Positions 53,292 through 62,398 are shown, numbered from the stretch's first letter. The stretch is DNA of 64,000 nt from UBA7477 sp045602925 (GCA_045602925.1 JAZSCN010000021.1:4124-68123), one strand, 5' to 3'. Program-made: numbers and translations. The notes: generated by a model from the sequence alone, not told the origin.

Positions 53292-53849
53292 ATGTTTAAA
53301 TTATTTCTGACTTTTTTAAAAATCGGATTGTTTACATTCGGTGGTGGCTACGCCATGATTGCAAACATACGAGAAGTTGTTGTAGATAAGAAAAAATGGC
53401 TGAGCGAAGATGAGCTTTTACAGGTAATTACAATCGCTGAATCTACGCCGGGCCCTATTGCCATAAACCTTGCAACCTATGTTGGCTACAAGCGCAAAGG
53501 AGTCCGTGGAAGTATTATGTCAACTCTCGGTGTAACAGTACCATCGCTTGTTATAATATATATTATCTCGCTTTTTCTTGATGCGTTTATGGAAAACAAA
53601 TTTGTCGCCTATGCTTTTGTAGGAATCAAATGTGCTGTTGCCTTTCTTATTCTAAAAGCAGGACTTCAAATGCTGAAGAAAATTCCGAAAAACAAAATTG
53701 CAGCTGTAGTTTTTATTGCAGTATTTGTTGCAATGCTGTGCTTTGAGATTTTCGCGGTTGATTTCAGCTCGATTATTCTCATTCTTATGGGAGGGGTTAT
53801 CGGCATTATCGTTTACGCCTTGCCCCAAAAAGAGGAGAGTAAGAAATGA
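53292..53849 (+). CDS. chrA: Chromate transporter, N-terminal-half type
   Basis: 185 aa. Single CHR domain with about five helices: FLKIGLFTFGGGYAMIA, then ESTPGPIAINLATYVGYKRK. Short-chain ChrA proteins work as pairs; the partner starts 4 bases before this stop (ATGA overlap). They export chromate or a similar oxyanion; in gut bacteria the true substrate may differ. A/T-rich third positions compared with the dGTPase gene. Confidence 0.9.
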   Translation: MFKLFLTFLKIGLFTFGGGYAMIANIREVVVDKKKWLSEDELLQVITIAESTPGPIAINLATYVGYKRKGVRGSIMSTLGVTVPSLVIIYIISLFLDAFMENKFVAYAFVGIKCAVAFLILKAGLQMLKKIPKNKIAAVVFIAVFVAMLCFEIFAVDFSSIILILMGGVIGIIVYALPQKEESKK

Positions 53850-54424
53850 TTTATCTATTACTCTTTCTTGAATTTTTCAAAATAGGCTTGTTTTGTTTCG
53901 GTGGCGCATTCGGCATGTTGCCTCTGATTGAGCAAGCTGTCATAAAGTACGGCTGGCTTACCGAAAGCGAATTTTACAATTTTGTCGGAATCTGCGAGTC
54001 AACTCCGGGGCCTATTGCCGTGAATATCGCAACCTATGTCGGCTCGGTGCAGGGTGGCTTACTTGGAAGCATATGTGCAACCATCGGTGTTGTGCTACCG
54101 TCTTTCTTGATTATTCTTCTTATAGCCTCAATACTGAAAAGATTTACGGATAATAGATTTTTCAAAGGCTTTATTCGAGGAGTTAATCCTGTCATCACGG
54201 CACTCATTCTTTCAACGGGCGTCATTTTGCTTGCTAAGACAATCGGGTTTATCAGCCTAAGCAAATGGAACTTTGACATAGTTTCTGCTGTGATTTTCGC
54301 CCTTATAGTTGCCGTACATTTTATTGTGAAAAAGTGCATTAAAAAGAAGCTGTCTGCTATTCAGATAATCCTTTTATCAGCAGGATTGGGAATAGTCGTT
54401 TCAACACTTGCGGAGAAATTTTAA
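53846..54424 (+). CDS. chrA: Chromate transporter, second half
   Basis: 192 aa, CHR domain with FFKIGLFCFGGAFGMLPLIE and ESTPGPIAVNIATYVGSVQG. Overlaps the first half by 4 bases, so the two subunits are made together. Five or six membrane helices. Confidence 0.9.
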   Translation: MIYLLLFLEFFKIGLFCFGGAFGMLPLIEQAVIKYGWLTESEFYNFVGICESTPGPIAVNIATYVGSVQGGLLGSICATIGVVLPSFLIILLIASILKRFTDNRFFKGFIRGVNPVITALILSTGVILLAKTIGFISLSKWNFDIVSAVIFALIVAVHFIVKKCIKKKLSAIQIILLSAGLGIVVSTLAEKF

Positions 54425-54460
54425 ATTTCACTGCCCCATTTCGCTTTGCACCTTCGAGAA

Positions 54461-54489
54461 TTGCTTTTTCGGAGAGTAAGTGGTATAAT
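54461..54489 (+). promoter_or_regulatory. Promoter-like copy ahead of a truncated gene start
   Basis: TTGCTT, 17 bases, TATAAT, resembling the chromate-transporter promoter. Confidence 0.5.
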
Positions 54490-54545
54490 TATGTAAAGAG
54501 CAAACTGCTCGATAAATCGGAATTTGTAGAGGAAATTTAATTTTT

Positions 54546-54710
54546 ATGAACAAAGAAGAATTGCATAATATGGAGGATACCTCCGGCAACTATTGATCCT
54601 GCCGGAAACAAGGTCCTTACCGGATCTGAATATTATGAACGGTCCGCAGCGCTTCCGGTGTTCCAGCCGGAATTGCTGCGGATATTTATATACTTATCAA
54701 TATATCAGAA
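54546..54710 (+). pseudogene. Gene fragments, unidentified
   Basis: Behind the promoter at 54461 an ATG starts a 16-aa frame (MNKEELHNMEDTSGNY) that stops at 54596. A different open stretch follows in another frame (PAGNKVLTGSEYYERSAALP then VFQPELLRIF). Neither is recognised. It looks like a junction of two truncated genes. Confidence 0.4.
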
Positions 54711-54748
54711 ATGCTCCCCGGAAGAAGGATATCCGGGGAGCATTTTTT
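54711..54748. terminator. Strong intrinsic terminator
   Basis: ATGCTCCCCGGA/TCCGGGGAGCAT stem followed by TTTTTTA on the plus strand; also ends the HXXEE gene from the other side. Confidence 0.8.
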
Positions 54749-55271
54749 ATACTATGGGAGGCAGGCCTGTTTTTCTTGTGAACCAGCCTATCAGCTTTTG
54801 TGCAGCACGAAGATTGACTGCTACAGCTGCGGTGCCGATGACCATACCTGCGATAAGGAGAGCTGTGCTGACGTTAAGTGTGCACAGACACTTGTATATT
54901 ATGTATATGCTTACAGGAAGGAATACAATGCTTGTAGCTGTGGCCGGGATGTATTTCCTGAGTGCAGCTGACTGTAGGAGATGTACTGCAAAGTGCAGGG
55001 TACAGCCTGTAAATCCGCCCAGCCAGAGACACCAGACCAGTTCGTTATCTGTCAGCATGGCTATAAGCGAGATCAGTGAGCATAACAGCAGTTCTTCAGC
55101 TACAGCAAGGGAAAATCCCTCTGTAGAGAAGTCTTTATAGGTCTTGAGCATGAATGGGAATTTTTGCTCAATCAGTTCTTTGTTCTTTCTGAGCCATATC
55201 CCGATACCGATTATTTCTTCCATGTCGTGTATGATGAATATTACCGGGAAAAGCCAAACGTATTTATCCAT
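54747..55271 (-). CDS. HXXEE-domain membrane protein
   Basis: 174 aa with about five helices. The name-giving motif HDMEE lies near residue 15, a second EE in AVAEELLLCS, and HFAVHLLQ near 92, matching the HXXEE family (possible membrane metal-dependent enzymes). The function is not known. Located among mobile-element remnants. Confidence 0.8.
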   Translation of the reverse strand: MDKYVWLFPVIFIIHDMEEIIGIGIWLRKNKELIEQKFPFMLKTYKDFSTEGFSLAVAEELLLCSLISLIAMLTDNELVWCLWLGGFTGCTLHFAVHLLQSAALRKYIPATATSIVFLPVSIYIIYKCLCTLNVSTALLIAGMVIGTAAVAVNLRAAQKLIGWFTRKTGLPPIV

Positions 55272-55379
55272 ATATGTTCTCCGTTTTATGCTGATTTTAT
55301 TGATGCGGTATGTATCTACAATTATATAATGTCAGCGGAGCTTTGTCAACCGCTTATTATTGTACGAGTACGGCTTTTC

Positions 55380-55475
55380 TTATTCCTCACTATCGGCTTC
55401 GTTCAGATGATTGACCTGCAAAATACACATTGTAAATACGCCCATCGTTCCGCCGAGAAAAATCAGCCAGCCCAT
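55380..55475 (-). pseudogene. DUF3789-family small protein, probably a truncated mobile-element remnant
   Basis: 31 aa starting MGWLIFLGGTMGVFTMCILQ and ending VNHLNEADSEE. This matches DUF3789, a small membrane protein typical of Tn916-like conjugative elements. No clear Shine-Dalgarno is upstream, and no other conjugation gene is present. The rest of 55272-55625 holds no gene I recognise. Confidence 0.55.
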
Positions 55476-55625
55476 TACTTGCAGTCCCAAGCGGACGCAG
55501 GATATCTCAAAGGCAAGCCTGCAGACCACGTTACACGCTTCTTAAAGAGCTGCAGCGGTGGAGAGGAAAGCACAATGGTTGATGTTCTCGTTAACATTGT
55601 CGGATGCCGAAAAAATTGAAACATA

Positions 55626-55655
55626 AAAGCACACCGATATAAATCAGTGTGCTTT
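55626..55655 (-). terminator. Terminator after the ABC permease/TCS operon
   Basis: AAAGCACAC/GTGTGCTTT stem, 15 bases past the permease stop. Confidence 0.7.
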
Positions 55656-55670
55656 GTGATAAAATCCGGA

Positions 55671-58022
55671 TTATTCAGAGATAAGCTCTCTGATTTCAAC
55701 CTTTTTTATCTTTCTTGCTGCGATATAAGCAAACACAAAGAAGCTGAGCCAGATTGCGGCTGCAGGGATAATAAAGGTTGTAAAGGTTATTGAGGTATCG
55801 ATTCTTGTAAGACCTAAGATTCTGAGCAGAGCTTCAAGGAGAGGCATTGTCAGGAACACAGATGCTACTGCACCAATCAAAGAGCCGATTACGGCAATTA
55901 TCATAAAGCGAAGTGCAAACTGGACACGCAGTCCACTTGATGAAAAGCCGAGCGACTTGAGTATGCCGATATCCATTCTTTCCTTAACAAAGGATTTTGA
56001 ACAGAGCATACTGATTACTACTGCCGAGAATGCGATTGACATACCGAACACTACAACCAGCAGAATCATACAAACCATATCGAGAAGCTCTACCATACTA
56101 TCGTCAGCTTCTGTTTTTTCCTCTATTGTTACAATCTCTATAAGCTCCTTATACTTGCTGTTCAGAGCGTCTCTCACTGCCTGCGAGAGACTTCTGTCAG
56201 AAAGCTCAATATAGCAATTCGGAAGTGTTCCTGTTACTTCATAGTAGGCTTCGGCGGTTATTGTAAAGGTTTTTCCGACGTCGGCAATCGACTGGTGATA
56301 GCCGGTTATGATAAATTCCTTCTTGTTGTCACCGCTTCCGATTGTAACGGTATCGCCTATTCCCTTGCCAATTGTCTCTGCCACTATATCAGTGACAGAT
56401 ACCTCGTTATTATAGCGTGGGAGTCTTCCCTCGATTGTCTGATACTGCTTTTCGATAGGGGTTGCGGAGTCACAGAAAAGCTGGACATCATCAAGCATCA
56501 CATATCCGCCCATACCGAACATTATGTTTGCGTCCTTATCAATCTCACGGACAGTTTCTTCAAAGCTATCCATATCGTCAAGTGTAAAGCTGTCTGACGT
56601 GGCTACTGTAACATCAGGGTAGACCGTACCTACCATAAGGTTTTCTCCCTTGAGCTTTGCGGTAAGCACCATCATTGTCATAAGAAAATACACGAGCAAT
56701 GCGGCAATAAGCACAGCTCCGACATAGCTTTTGCTTCTTGACGTAAACTGTCTGAGTCCCATAAAGAACGAGAGAGGCTTTTTCTTTACAGGAATATTCA
56801 GGCGATTGTCAAAATGCACCTCGGACTTTCCGCCTGAAATTGCACGGACGGGAGAAACCCTGCTTACCTTTCTTGTTGCGAGTGTTACAAACAATGCACT
56901 TATGAGGATTATTCCGACGCAGAGAAGTCCGCATTTACCAAAAGATATACGGTGAACTGTTGCAAGGCCCGTGATTGACTGGAAGAGCGTTCCGAGTAAA
57001 AACAGTACAGGAATCGACAGTAAAAGTCCGATAACAGAGCCGATTACTTCAGCTACAATATACTGCAGGATATACACGAGTCGGATTTTACCCGAGGTAA
57101 AGCCCTGGGACTTTAATACGCCGAGATTTATGTATTCCATTTCTACAGATGTTGTTATGCTGTGATACATTGCGATGATAGCTATTACAAGCATAAGGAT
57201 TACAAACGCAATAACTACTCCTGAGCCTGTGTCGGACATAATCTTTGTATAAGACTCGGATTCTTCCTTAGCAAGCATTACTCTTGATTCATTGATAAGA
57301 TTGCAGGATTCGTCGAGGTTTCTTTGTACCTCAAGATAATCGGCACCCTCACGGAATGTCATAGCAATCTCAACAAACTGAAAGTCCTTTGAAGCTTCGG
57401 AATACATTTTCTCAAAGTCAGCTTCGTTTACAAAGAGGCATTTCATTCCGAGCATAAGGCCGCCGTAAAACGGTTCTGCTACGTAGCCTTTGATTTTAAA
57501 GGTATAAGTATTATTTACAGATGAGTCCTCGGCTGAAGGGATGTTGATAATTACTTCCGAGCCGATTTTTGCCTTGCTATAGAGTCCTGTAAAAGCGTAT
57601 GGGACATATATTTCGCCCTCTTTAAGAGGCTCGGGATTTTCAATATATCCCGTTTTGCTGTCATTGAAGACACGGTAGCCGTCACGGTTCTGAGAGTAAA
57701 TGAGAAGCGAATTATGGATTTCCATATCATCCACAAACGCTGTGTTATTAGCGACATAATCGGTTGTCATAACATCTTCTACATCGGGGTCTTCTAAGAT
57801 TGTGTCAAGAATCTCATCGTCGCATTTCTCAGCCTCAATATAGGCTGACATATCCTTTGAATTTGCCCACTCATACGCTTCGGTGAGTGTTCTGTCTATG
57901 TTGTCGTTGTTGCTGACAGTTCCGGTAAATGAAACAACGATAACCGCCATAAGAATGATGATACCCTTGAAGGCACCCTTCTTATGCTTGATGTTGGCTT
58001 TAAGAAGCTTGAGTATTTCCAT
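55671..58022 (-). CDS. FtsX-like ABC permease (antimicrobial-peptide exporter type)
   Basis: 783 aa from ATG 58022 (GAGGTG upstream). Helix near 20 (GIIILMAVIVVSFTGTVS), extracytoplasmic domain, three helices with FtsX repeat (EYINLGVLKSQGFTSGKIRL), a second such unit (RMDIGILKSLGFSSSGLRVQ), ending with three helices. Works with the ATPase immediately upstream. Starts 8 bases after that gene's stop. Confidence 0.9.
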   Translation of the reverse strand: MEILKLLKANIKHKKGAFKGIIILMAVIVVSFTGTVSNNDNIDRTLTEAYEWANSKDMSAYIEAEKCDDEILDTILEDPDVEDVMTTDYVANNTAFVDDMEIHNSLLIYSQNRDGYRVFNDSKTGYIENPEPLKEGEIYVPYAFTGLYSKAKIGSEVIINIPSAEDSSVNNTYTFKIKGYVAEPFYGGLMLGMKCLFVNEADFEKMYSEASKDFQFVEIAMTFREGADYLEVQRNLDESCNLINESRVMLAKEESESYTKIMSDTGSGVVIAFVILMLVIAIIAMYHSITTSVEMEYINLGVLKSQGFTSGKIRLVYILQYIVAEVIGSVIGLLLSIPVLFLLGTLFQSITGLATVHRISFGKCGLLCVGIILISALFVTLATRKVSRVSPVRAISGGKSEVHFDNRLNIPVKKKPLSFFMGLRQFTSRSKSYVGAVLIAALLVYFLMTMMVLTAKLKGENLMVGTVYPDVTVATSDSFTLDDMDSFEETVREIDKDANIMFGMGGYVMLDDVQLFCDSATPIEKQYQTIEGRLPRYNNEVSVTDIVAETIGKGIGDTVTIGSGDNKKEFIITGYHQSIADVGKTFTITAEAYYEVTGTLPNCYIELSDRSLSQAVRDALNSKYKELIEIVTIEEKTEADDSMVELLDMVCMILLVVVFGMSIAFSAVVISMLCSKSFVKERMDIGILKSLGFSSSGLRVQFALRFMIIAVIGSLIGAVASVFLTMPLLEALLRILGLTRIDTSITFTTFIIPAAAIWLSFFVFAYIAARKIKKVEIRELISE

Positions 58023-58030
58023 ACCGCACC

Positions 58031-58792
58031 TCACCATTCCATTGATGAGAGCCAGGAGTTCACCTGTGCTTCACGGCTCTTTTCGTTTTCCGGTGAATAA
58101 GGCGGAAGGTCGAGGTCTCCTACTACTGCGCCGTCTGCAAGGTAGATAATTCTTGTTGCACGAAGTGCTGCACGGCTGTCGTGAGTTACCATCAAAATAC
58201 TCTGACCGTTGTTGTTAAGGTCGGTTAAAAGATTTAAAACGTCGGTGGTGTTCTTTCTGTTAAGCGCACCTGTAGGCTCATCGGCAAAAAGAAGCTTGGG
58301 GCTATTGATTACAGCTCTTGCGATAGCGCATCTCTGCTGTTCACCACCCGAACATTGCGACGGAAGCTGTGTCTTTATTTCAGAAATCCCCATTTTTGAA
58401 AGAAGCTCATCAGCATGTTTGTTTACTTCATCTGCTGAAACAGTTTTATTGAGATAACCCGGTACAGCAACGTTTTCAAAAAGTGAAAGATTACTTACAA
58501 GGTGCATCTGCTGAAAGATAAATCCGAAATCACCGTGACGAAGTTCGGCAAGCTTGTTCTCGGACATTTTTACAATATCCTTTCCGTCATATGTAACCGA
58601 GCCGCCGGTAGCTCTGTCCATACCGCTTAAAGCATAAAGAAGAGTGGACTTGCCCGAACCCGACGCACCCATTACAACAGTAAAATCCCCCTCGTAAATA
58701 TCAAGGTCAAGATTGCTTAAAATATGATTCTGCACACCGTTATGTGCAAAGCTTTTGCAAAGTCCCTTTGCGGATAAAATTGTATTTTTCAT
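58031..58792 (-). CDS. ABC transporter ATPase
   Basis: 253 aa. Walker A GASGSGKST, Q-loop FQQMHLVSN, signature CSGGEQQRCAIARA, Walker B LLFADEPTGALN, H-loop VTHDS. Partner of the FtsX-like permease; the C-terminal 30 residues (PPYSPENEKSREAQVNSWLS) extend past the usual end. Likely exports or removes a peptide antibiotic sensed by the adjacent two-component system. Confidence 0.93.
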   Translation of the reverse strand: MKNTILSAKGLCKSFAHNGVQNHILSNLDLDIYEGDFTVVMGASGSGKSTLLYALSGMDRATGGSVTYDGKDIVKMSENKLAELRHGDFGFIFQQMHLVSNLSLFENVAVPGYLNKTVSADEVNKHADELLSKMGISEIKTQLPSQCSGGEQQRCAIARAVINSPKLLFADEPTGALNRKNTTDVLNLLTDLNNNGQSILMVTHDSRAALRATRIIYLADGAVVGDLDLPPYSPENEKSREAQVNSWLSSMEW

Positions 58793-58857
58793 AGCGTTTC
58801 ACCTTTCTGTTCTGTTTTCGTTAAACTAATTTTACCGCAAAAGTTATTAAGAAGTCC

Positions 58858-59991
58858 TTAAGAAGTCACCGTTGGCAAAATAATTTTTATCTGAAAACCG
58901 TCAGCAAGATTTTCGGCGTAAACCTCGCCACCCGACTGTGTAATAATATACTTTACGATGTGCAGACCAAGTCCTGCGCCGTTTTCGTTTCCGATACGAC
59001 TGCCACGATAGAATTTATCAAAGATAAAGGGGATTTCCTCGTCGGGTATTCCTTTTCCGAAGTCACGGAAAGCAATTTCCACACCTTTTGCAGTCTTTTC
59101 AACAGCAATTTCAACGTCCGTCTTTGCGTACTTTGAAGCGTTGCTTATGATGTTCTCGAACACCTGTGTGAGTCTGTTTTTATCAACATTAACATCAATA
59201 AAACACGCAGGGAGATTAAGCCTGATATCGTTTCTTGCAGAAAATTCGGACACAGTTTCTTTTACAAAGCCGCAAAGCTCAAATTTTTCGGGATTCATTT
59301 TAAGTCTGTCAAGGTCGGAAATTGAGTGTAGAAGCATATCGTTTGTAAGCGTCGCAACCTCGTCGCATTTTCTCATAATTACACTGAGATATTTTGCACG
59401 CTTTTCTGCGTTCATATCAAGTCCCGCTTCAAGTCCCTCGGCATAGGCACGGATTGACGAAACGGGAGTTTTGACATCGTGGGAAAGTGAGGCAATAACG
59501 GTTTTGTTATTCTCAATCGCCTCTTTTTCGCAGGCACGGGCAGAGGAAATTTCCTTTCTCATACAGTCAAAAGCCCAGGTGAACTTGCCGAAATAATTGG
59601 TGCGTTCATATTGAAGTGGCAGGTCGAAATTACCGTTTGCTATCTGTTCGGCAAAGCCTGTCAGCTTTTCAAAAGGTCGCAAAATAGCAAACCATATATA
59701 AGTGAAAACAGCGATAATCAGCATCGAACAACCGCCGGAAACCCACCATAAATAATCCGTGTTATTGTTTTCGGGAGTGTATTCCGAAAGTGATATTTTA
59801 AGTTCTGCTGCTATCTTTGCTGCTTCTTCTGTTTCACCGCTTGCAATAAGCTGTTCGATTTCATTTGCCGATACAATATAGCTGCCGAAGTCAACCTCGG
59901 GAGGCTTATTGGCGGCGTTTACAAGCACCGCTGTCGCTATTGCAAGCAAGCCTATAAAAACAGCGGCGGCAGTAATAAGATATTTTTTCAT
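58858..59991 (-). CDS. Sensor histidine kinase
   Basis: 377 aa. Two helices (about 7-25 and 82-105) bracket a short 55-aa outside loop, then HAMP, HisKA with phospho-His in IASLSHDVKTPVSS near 172, and HATPase with N box (ENIISNASKYAK), G boxes (DFGKGIP, GAGLGLHIVKYI). Overlaps the regulator gene by 4 bases. The short sensor loop suggests detection through the ABC transporter. Confidence 0.92.
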   Translation of the reverse strand: MKKYLITAAAVFIGLLAIATAVLVNAANKPPEVDFGSYIVSANEIEQLIASGETEEAAKIAAELKISLSEYTPENNNTDYLWWVSGGCSMLIIAVFTYIWFAILRPFEKLTGFAEQIANGNFDLPLQYERTNYFGKFTWAFDCMRKEISSARACEKEAIENNKTVIASLSHDVKTPVSSIRAYAEGLEAGLDMNAEKRAKYLSVIMRKCDEVATLTNDMLLHSISDLDRLKMNPEKFELCGFVKETVSEFSARNDIRLNLPACFIDVNVDKNRLTQVFENIISNASKYAKTDVEIAVEKTAKGVEIAFRDFGKGIPDEEIPFIFDKFYRGSRIGNENGAGLGLHIVKYIITQSGGEVYAENLADGFQIKIILPTVTS

Positions 59992-60671
59992 TCCTTAACC
60001 TCCAGCATATAACCAACCTTGTAAACGGTTTTTATGAAACTCGGCTCGGCAGGGTTATCCTCTAGCTTTTCACGAAGCCAACGGATATGTACTGTAAGAG
60101 TTGACTGCTCAACCTCCGAAAATGCACCCCACACCTCAGAAATAAGCTTGTCTTTTGGAATTGCGGTATTGATATTCTCACACAGATAAGCAAGCAAGTC
60201 AAATTCACGCAGGGAAAGAGAAACGGGAGCATTACCCTTTGTTACCGTCCGTGCTGTAATGTTAACCGATACATCACCGAACTTTATGATTTTTTCCTGC
60301 TCCGAAAAGCCGTATGTACGGCGGATAAGCGCATTTACCCTTGACAAAAGCTCTTTCATTGAATATGGCTTCGGCAGATAGTCATCACCACCGATATCAA
60401 ACCCTGTAATACGGTCACTTTCGCTTGTTCTTGCACTCGCAAAGATAACGGGTATTTGCGATACTTTTCTGAGTTCTTTGCACAGCTCAAGTCCCGTTGT
60501 ATCAGGAAGATTGATGTCAAGGAGAATAAGCTGAAAGCTGTTTTTTGAGAGCAATTCAAATGCCTCTTCACCGCTTTCGGCAGTTGTTACGCTGTAGCCG
60601 TAGCTTTCCAACATTTCTGATATAATAAAGGATAAATCCATATCGTCGTCAATAATGAGAATTTTTTTCAT
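59988..60671 (-). CDS. OmpR-family response regulator
   Basis: 227 aa. Receiver with acidic pocket (IIDDDMD), phospho-Asp in LILLDINLPD near 52 and Lys in YLPKPYS; winged helix with LSLREFDLLAYL and TVHIRWLREKLED and GVGY-like KVGYMLE. First gene of the operon TCS-ABC; likely activates the downstream ABC genes. AGGAGTGTGAGCT precedes ATG. Confidence 0.93.
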   Translation of the reverse strand: MKKILIIDDDMDLSFIISEMLESYGYSVTTAESGEEAFELLSKNSFQLILLDINLPDTTGLELCKELRKVSQIPVIFASARTSESDRITGFDIGGDDYLPKPYSMKELLSRVNALIRRTYGFSEQEKIIKFGDVSVNITARTVTKGNAPVSLSLREFDLLAYLCENINTAIPKDKLISEVWGAFSEVEQSTLTVHIRWLREKLEDNPAEPSFIKTVYKVGYMLEVKE

Positions 60672-60693
60672 AGCTCACACTCCTTTTAGTTCC

Positions 60694-60722
60694 ATTATAT
60701 CACAATCAACGCTTTGTTTCAA
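60694..60722 (-). promoter_or_regulatory. Promoter of the TCS-ABC operon
   Basis: TTGAAA, 17 bases, TATAAT on the minus strand, 23 bases before the regulator start. Confidence 0.6.
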
Positions 60723-60726
60723 TGAC

Positions 60727-60757
60727 AAAACGCCCCTGTTCAAAAGAACAAGGGCGT
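60727..60757 (-). terminator. Hairpin upstream of the TCS-ABC operon
   Basis: CGCCC-TGTTC/GAACA-GGGCG stem followed by TTTTG on the minus strand; likely ends transcription from the decayed gene copy at 60765-60834. Confidence 0.6.
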
Positions 60758-60764
60758 AGATTGT

Positions 60765-60834
60765 TTATTCACATCAGCTTATCTGCACGTGGGTGGTGAT
60801 ATCCTCCCACTGATTAGAGCGAAGGTATTTTACC
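60765..60834. repeat. Left copy of ~68-bp imperfect direct repeat (3' end of a lost gene)
   Basis: About 85-90% identical by eye to 62437-62505 (shared core ATATCCTCCCACTGATTAGA). On the minus strand both encode KYLRSNQWEDIT and a stop. 60835-61005 holds no gene I can see. Confidence 0.75.
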
Positions 60835-61005
60835 TTTCTCGGAGATAACCACCCTGAATCAGCAACTTTTTCTTAGCTCTTGGACTGTGAAACAGAGCAG
60901 ATTTTTCGATAGAAATTCTGAAAATGATGCAGGGTGTGTTCGAGAAAAATGCTGAGGAAAATTTTTGTGTTTTACGGGTGCAAACTGAATTTTTTTCAAA
61001 ACCTC

Positions 61006-61053
61006 TTGACAGCTAATCGAAATTAGCTTATAATAAAGCTAACGCAAATTAGC
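61006..61053 (+). promoter_or_regulatory. Promoter with two TetR operators
   Basis: TTGACA, 17 bases, TATAAT. The spacer is GCTAATCGAAATTAGC, and GCTAACGCAAATTAGC follows the -10. These two 16-bp near-palindromes bracket the -10 and suit TetR self-repression. Confidence 0.75.
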
Positions 61054-61065
61054 CAAAGGAGGCAT

Positions 61066-61689
61066 ATGATGAATACAAAGAAAAAAATACTCGACGAAGC
61101 GCTGAGCTTGTTCTCTCAAAAAGGCTACACAAACGTATTTGTTGCGGAGATAGCTGAAGCGGTCGGGATTAAAGCACCGTCACTTTACAAGCATTACAAA
61201 AGCAAGCATGACATTTTCGACGCAATCCTCGACGAAATGAAACAGAGTTATGATAAACAAGCGGCTATGCTTAATATGAACGGTAATAATGCCGCTGCTG
61301 ACGCAGATGTTTTCGCCGCTGTTAACGAGGACGGTCTTGTAAAAATGGGAATGGGGCTGTTTCTGTTTTTCCTTCACGATGAATATATGCAGAAATTCCG
61401 CAAAATGCTGACTATCGAGCAGTTTAACAATCCCGAACTTGCAGAACTTTTCAGCAAACAATATTTTGATGATGCCCTTAAATATCAAAGTACAATGCTT
61501 GAAATACTTTGCAATCAGGGTGTGCTGAAAGGTGAAAATCCATATATAATGGCACTTCAGTTCTACTCGCCCATATATACGCTTCTGACAATGTGCGACA
61601 GAGCACCGCACAGAGAAGCAGAGCTTACTGCACAATTAGAACAGCACATAAGACAGTTTTCACGAATTTACAGCAAGGAGGAAAAGTAA
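61066..61689 (+). CDS. TetR-family transcriptional repressor
   Basis: 207 aa. N-terminal HTH: ILDEALSLFSQKGYTNVFVA then EIAEAVGIKAPSLYKHYKSK. The C-terminal ligand domain has the helical pattern of small-molecule-sensing TetR proteins, with LVKMGMGLFLFFLHDEYMQK as in TetR_C_33-like members. AGGAGGC upstream. Its stop overlaps the flavodoxin-like gene (TAATG). Probably represses its own operon through the operators at 61012-61053. Confidence 0.92.
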   Translation: MMNTKKKILDEALSLFSQKGYTNVFVAEIAEAVGIKAPSLYKHYKSKHDIFDAILDEMKQSYDKQAAMLNMNGNNAAADADVFAAVNEDGLVKMGMGLFLFFLHDEYMQKFRKMLTIEQFNNPELAELFSKQYFDDALKYQSTMLEILCNQGVLKGENPYIMALQFYSPIYTLLTMCDRAPHREAELTAQLEQHIRQFSRIYSKEEK

Positions 61690-62387
61690 TGAAGATAACG
61701 GTTATCAACGGTCAAAATCATAAGGGAAGCTCTTACAACATAGGTAAAATCGTTGCCGAAAAGATTGAGGGCGAAAATGAAATTATCGAGTTTTTCCTGC
61801 CGAAAGACCTTAATCATTTTTGCGTCGGATGTTATAAATGTCTTGACGGCGATGAAAACTGCCCTTATTTTGAAGAAAAGTATAGAATTATGAAAGAGGT
61901 CGAGGAAAGCGACATTCTTATTTTTACCACCCCGACATATTGTGAACGTGCATCTGCACCGATGAAAGCTTTTCTTGATTTGACATTTACATATTGGTTA
62001 CCGCACAGACCAAGAGAGCGTATGTTTAACAAAAAGGCATTTGTCGTTTCAACAGCAGCAGGCTCGGGAGCGAAAAAAGCAGTAAAGGATATTACTAACG
62101 CCCTGTTTTATTGGGGAGTCCCCTTTGTGAAAAGCTATGCCGCACTTTTGCAGGCTATGAACTGGGAAAGCGTTAAGGACAGTAAAAAGGAGAAAATCGA
62201 AAAAGACACAACAAAAATTGCCAAAACATTATCCAAAAAGAAAAAAGTGAACGTTGGATTTAAACAGCGTTTTATGTTCAATGTGATGGGTATGATGCAG
62301 AAAAACGGAATGGGCTCATCGGAATACGAAAAAGAATACTGGACAGAAAAAGGCTGGCTCGGTAAAAAACGCCCGTGGAAAGTATAA
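61689..62387 (+). CDS. Flavodoxin-like NAD(P)H-dependent FMN reductase
   Basis: 232 aa from ATG 61689 (AAGGAGG upstream). Flavodoxin fold: start MKITVINGQNHKGSSYNIGK (FMN phosphate loop), FFLPKDLNHFCVGCYKCLDG with paired Cys, IFTTPTYCERASAPMKAFLD, and VVSTAAGSGAKKAVKD. A basic C-terminal tail (SKKKKVNVGFKQRFMFNVMG) may contact membranes. Likely reduces a quinone, nitro or electrophile compound sensed by the TetR protein. Confidence 0.88.
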   Translation: MKITVINGQNHKGSSYNIGKIVAEKIEGENEIIEFFLPKDLNHFCVGCYKCLDGDENCPYFEEKYRIMKEVEESDILIFTTPTYCERASAPMKAFLDLTFTYWLPHRPRERMFNKKAFVVSTAAGSGAKKAVKDITNALFYWGVPFVKSYAALLQAMNWESVKDSKKEKIEKDTTKIAKTLSKKKKVNVGFKQRFMFNVMGMMQKNGMGSSEYEKEYWTEKGWLGKKRPWKV

Positions 62388-62398
62388 ACAACACAAAA

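Noticed and set aside
55164..55619. A 151-aa plus-strand gene
   Set aside because: Composition is irregular, it overlaps the start region of the HXXEE gene and the DUF3789 fragment, and there is no ribosome site.
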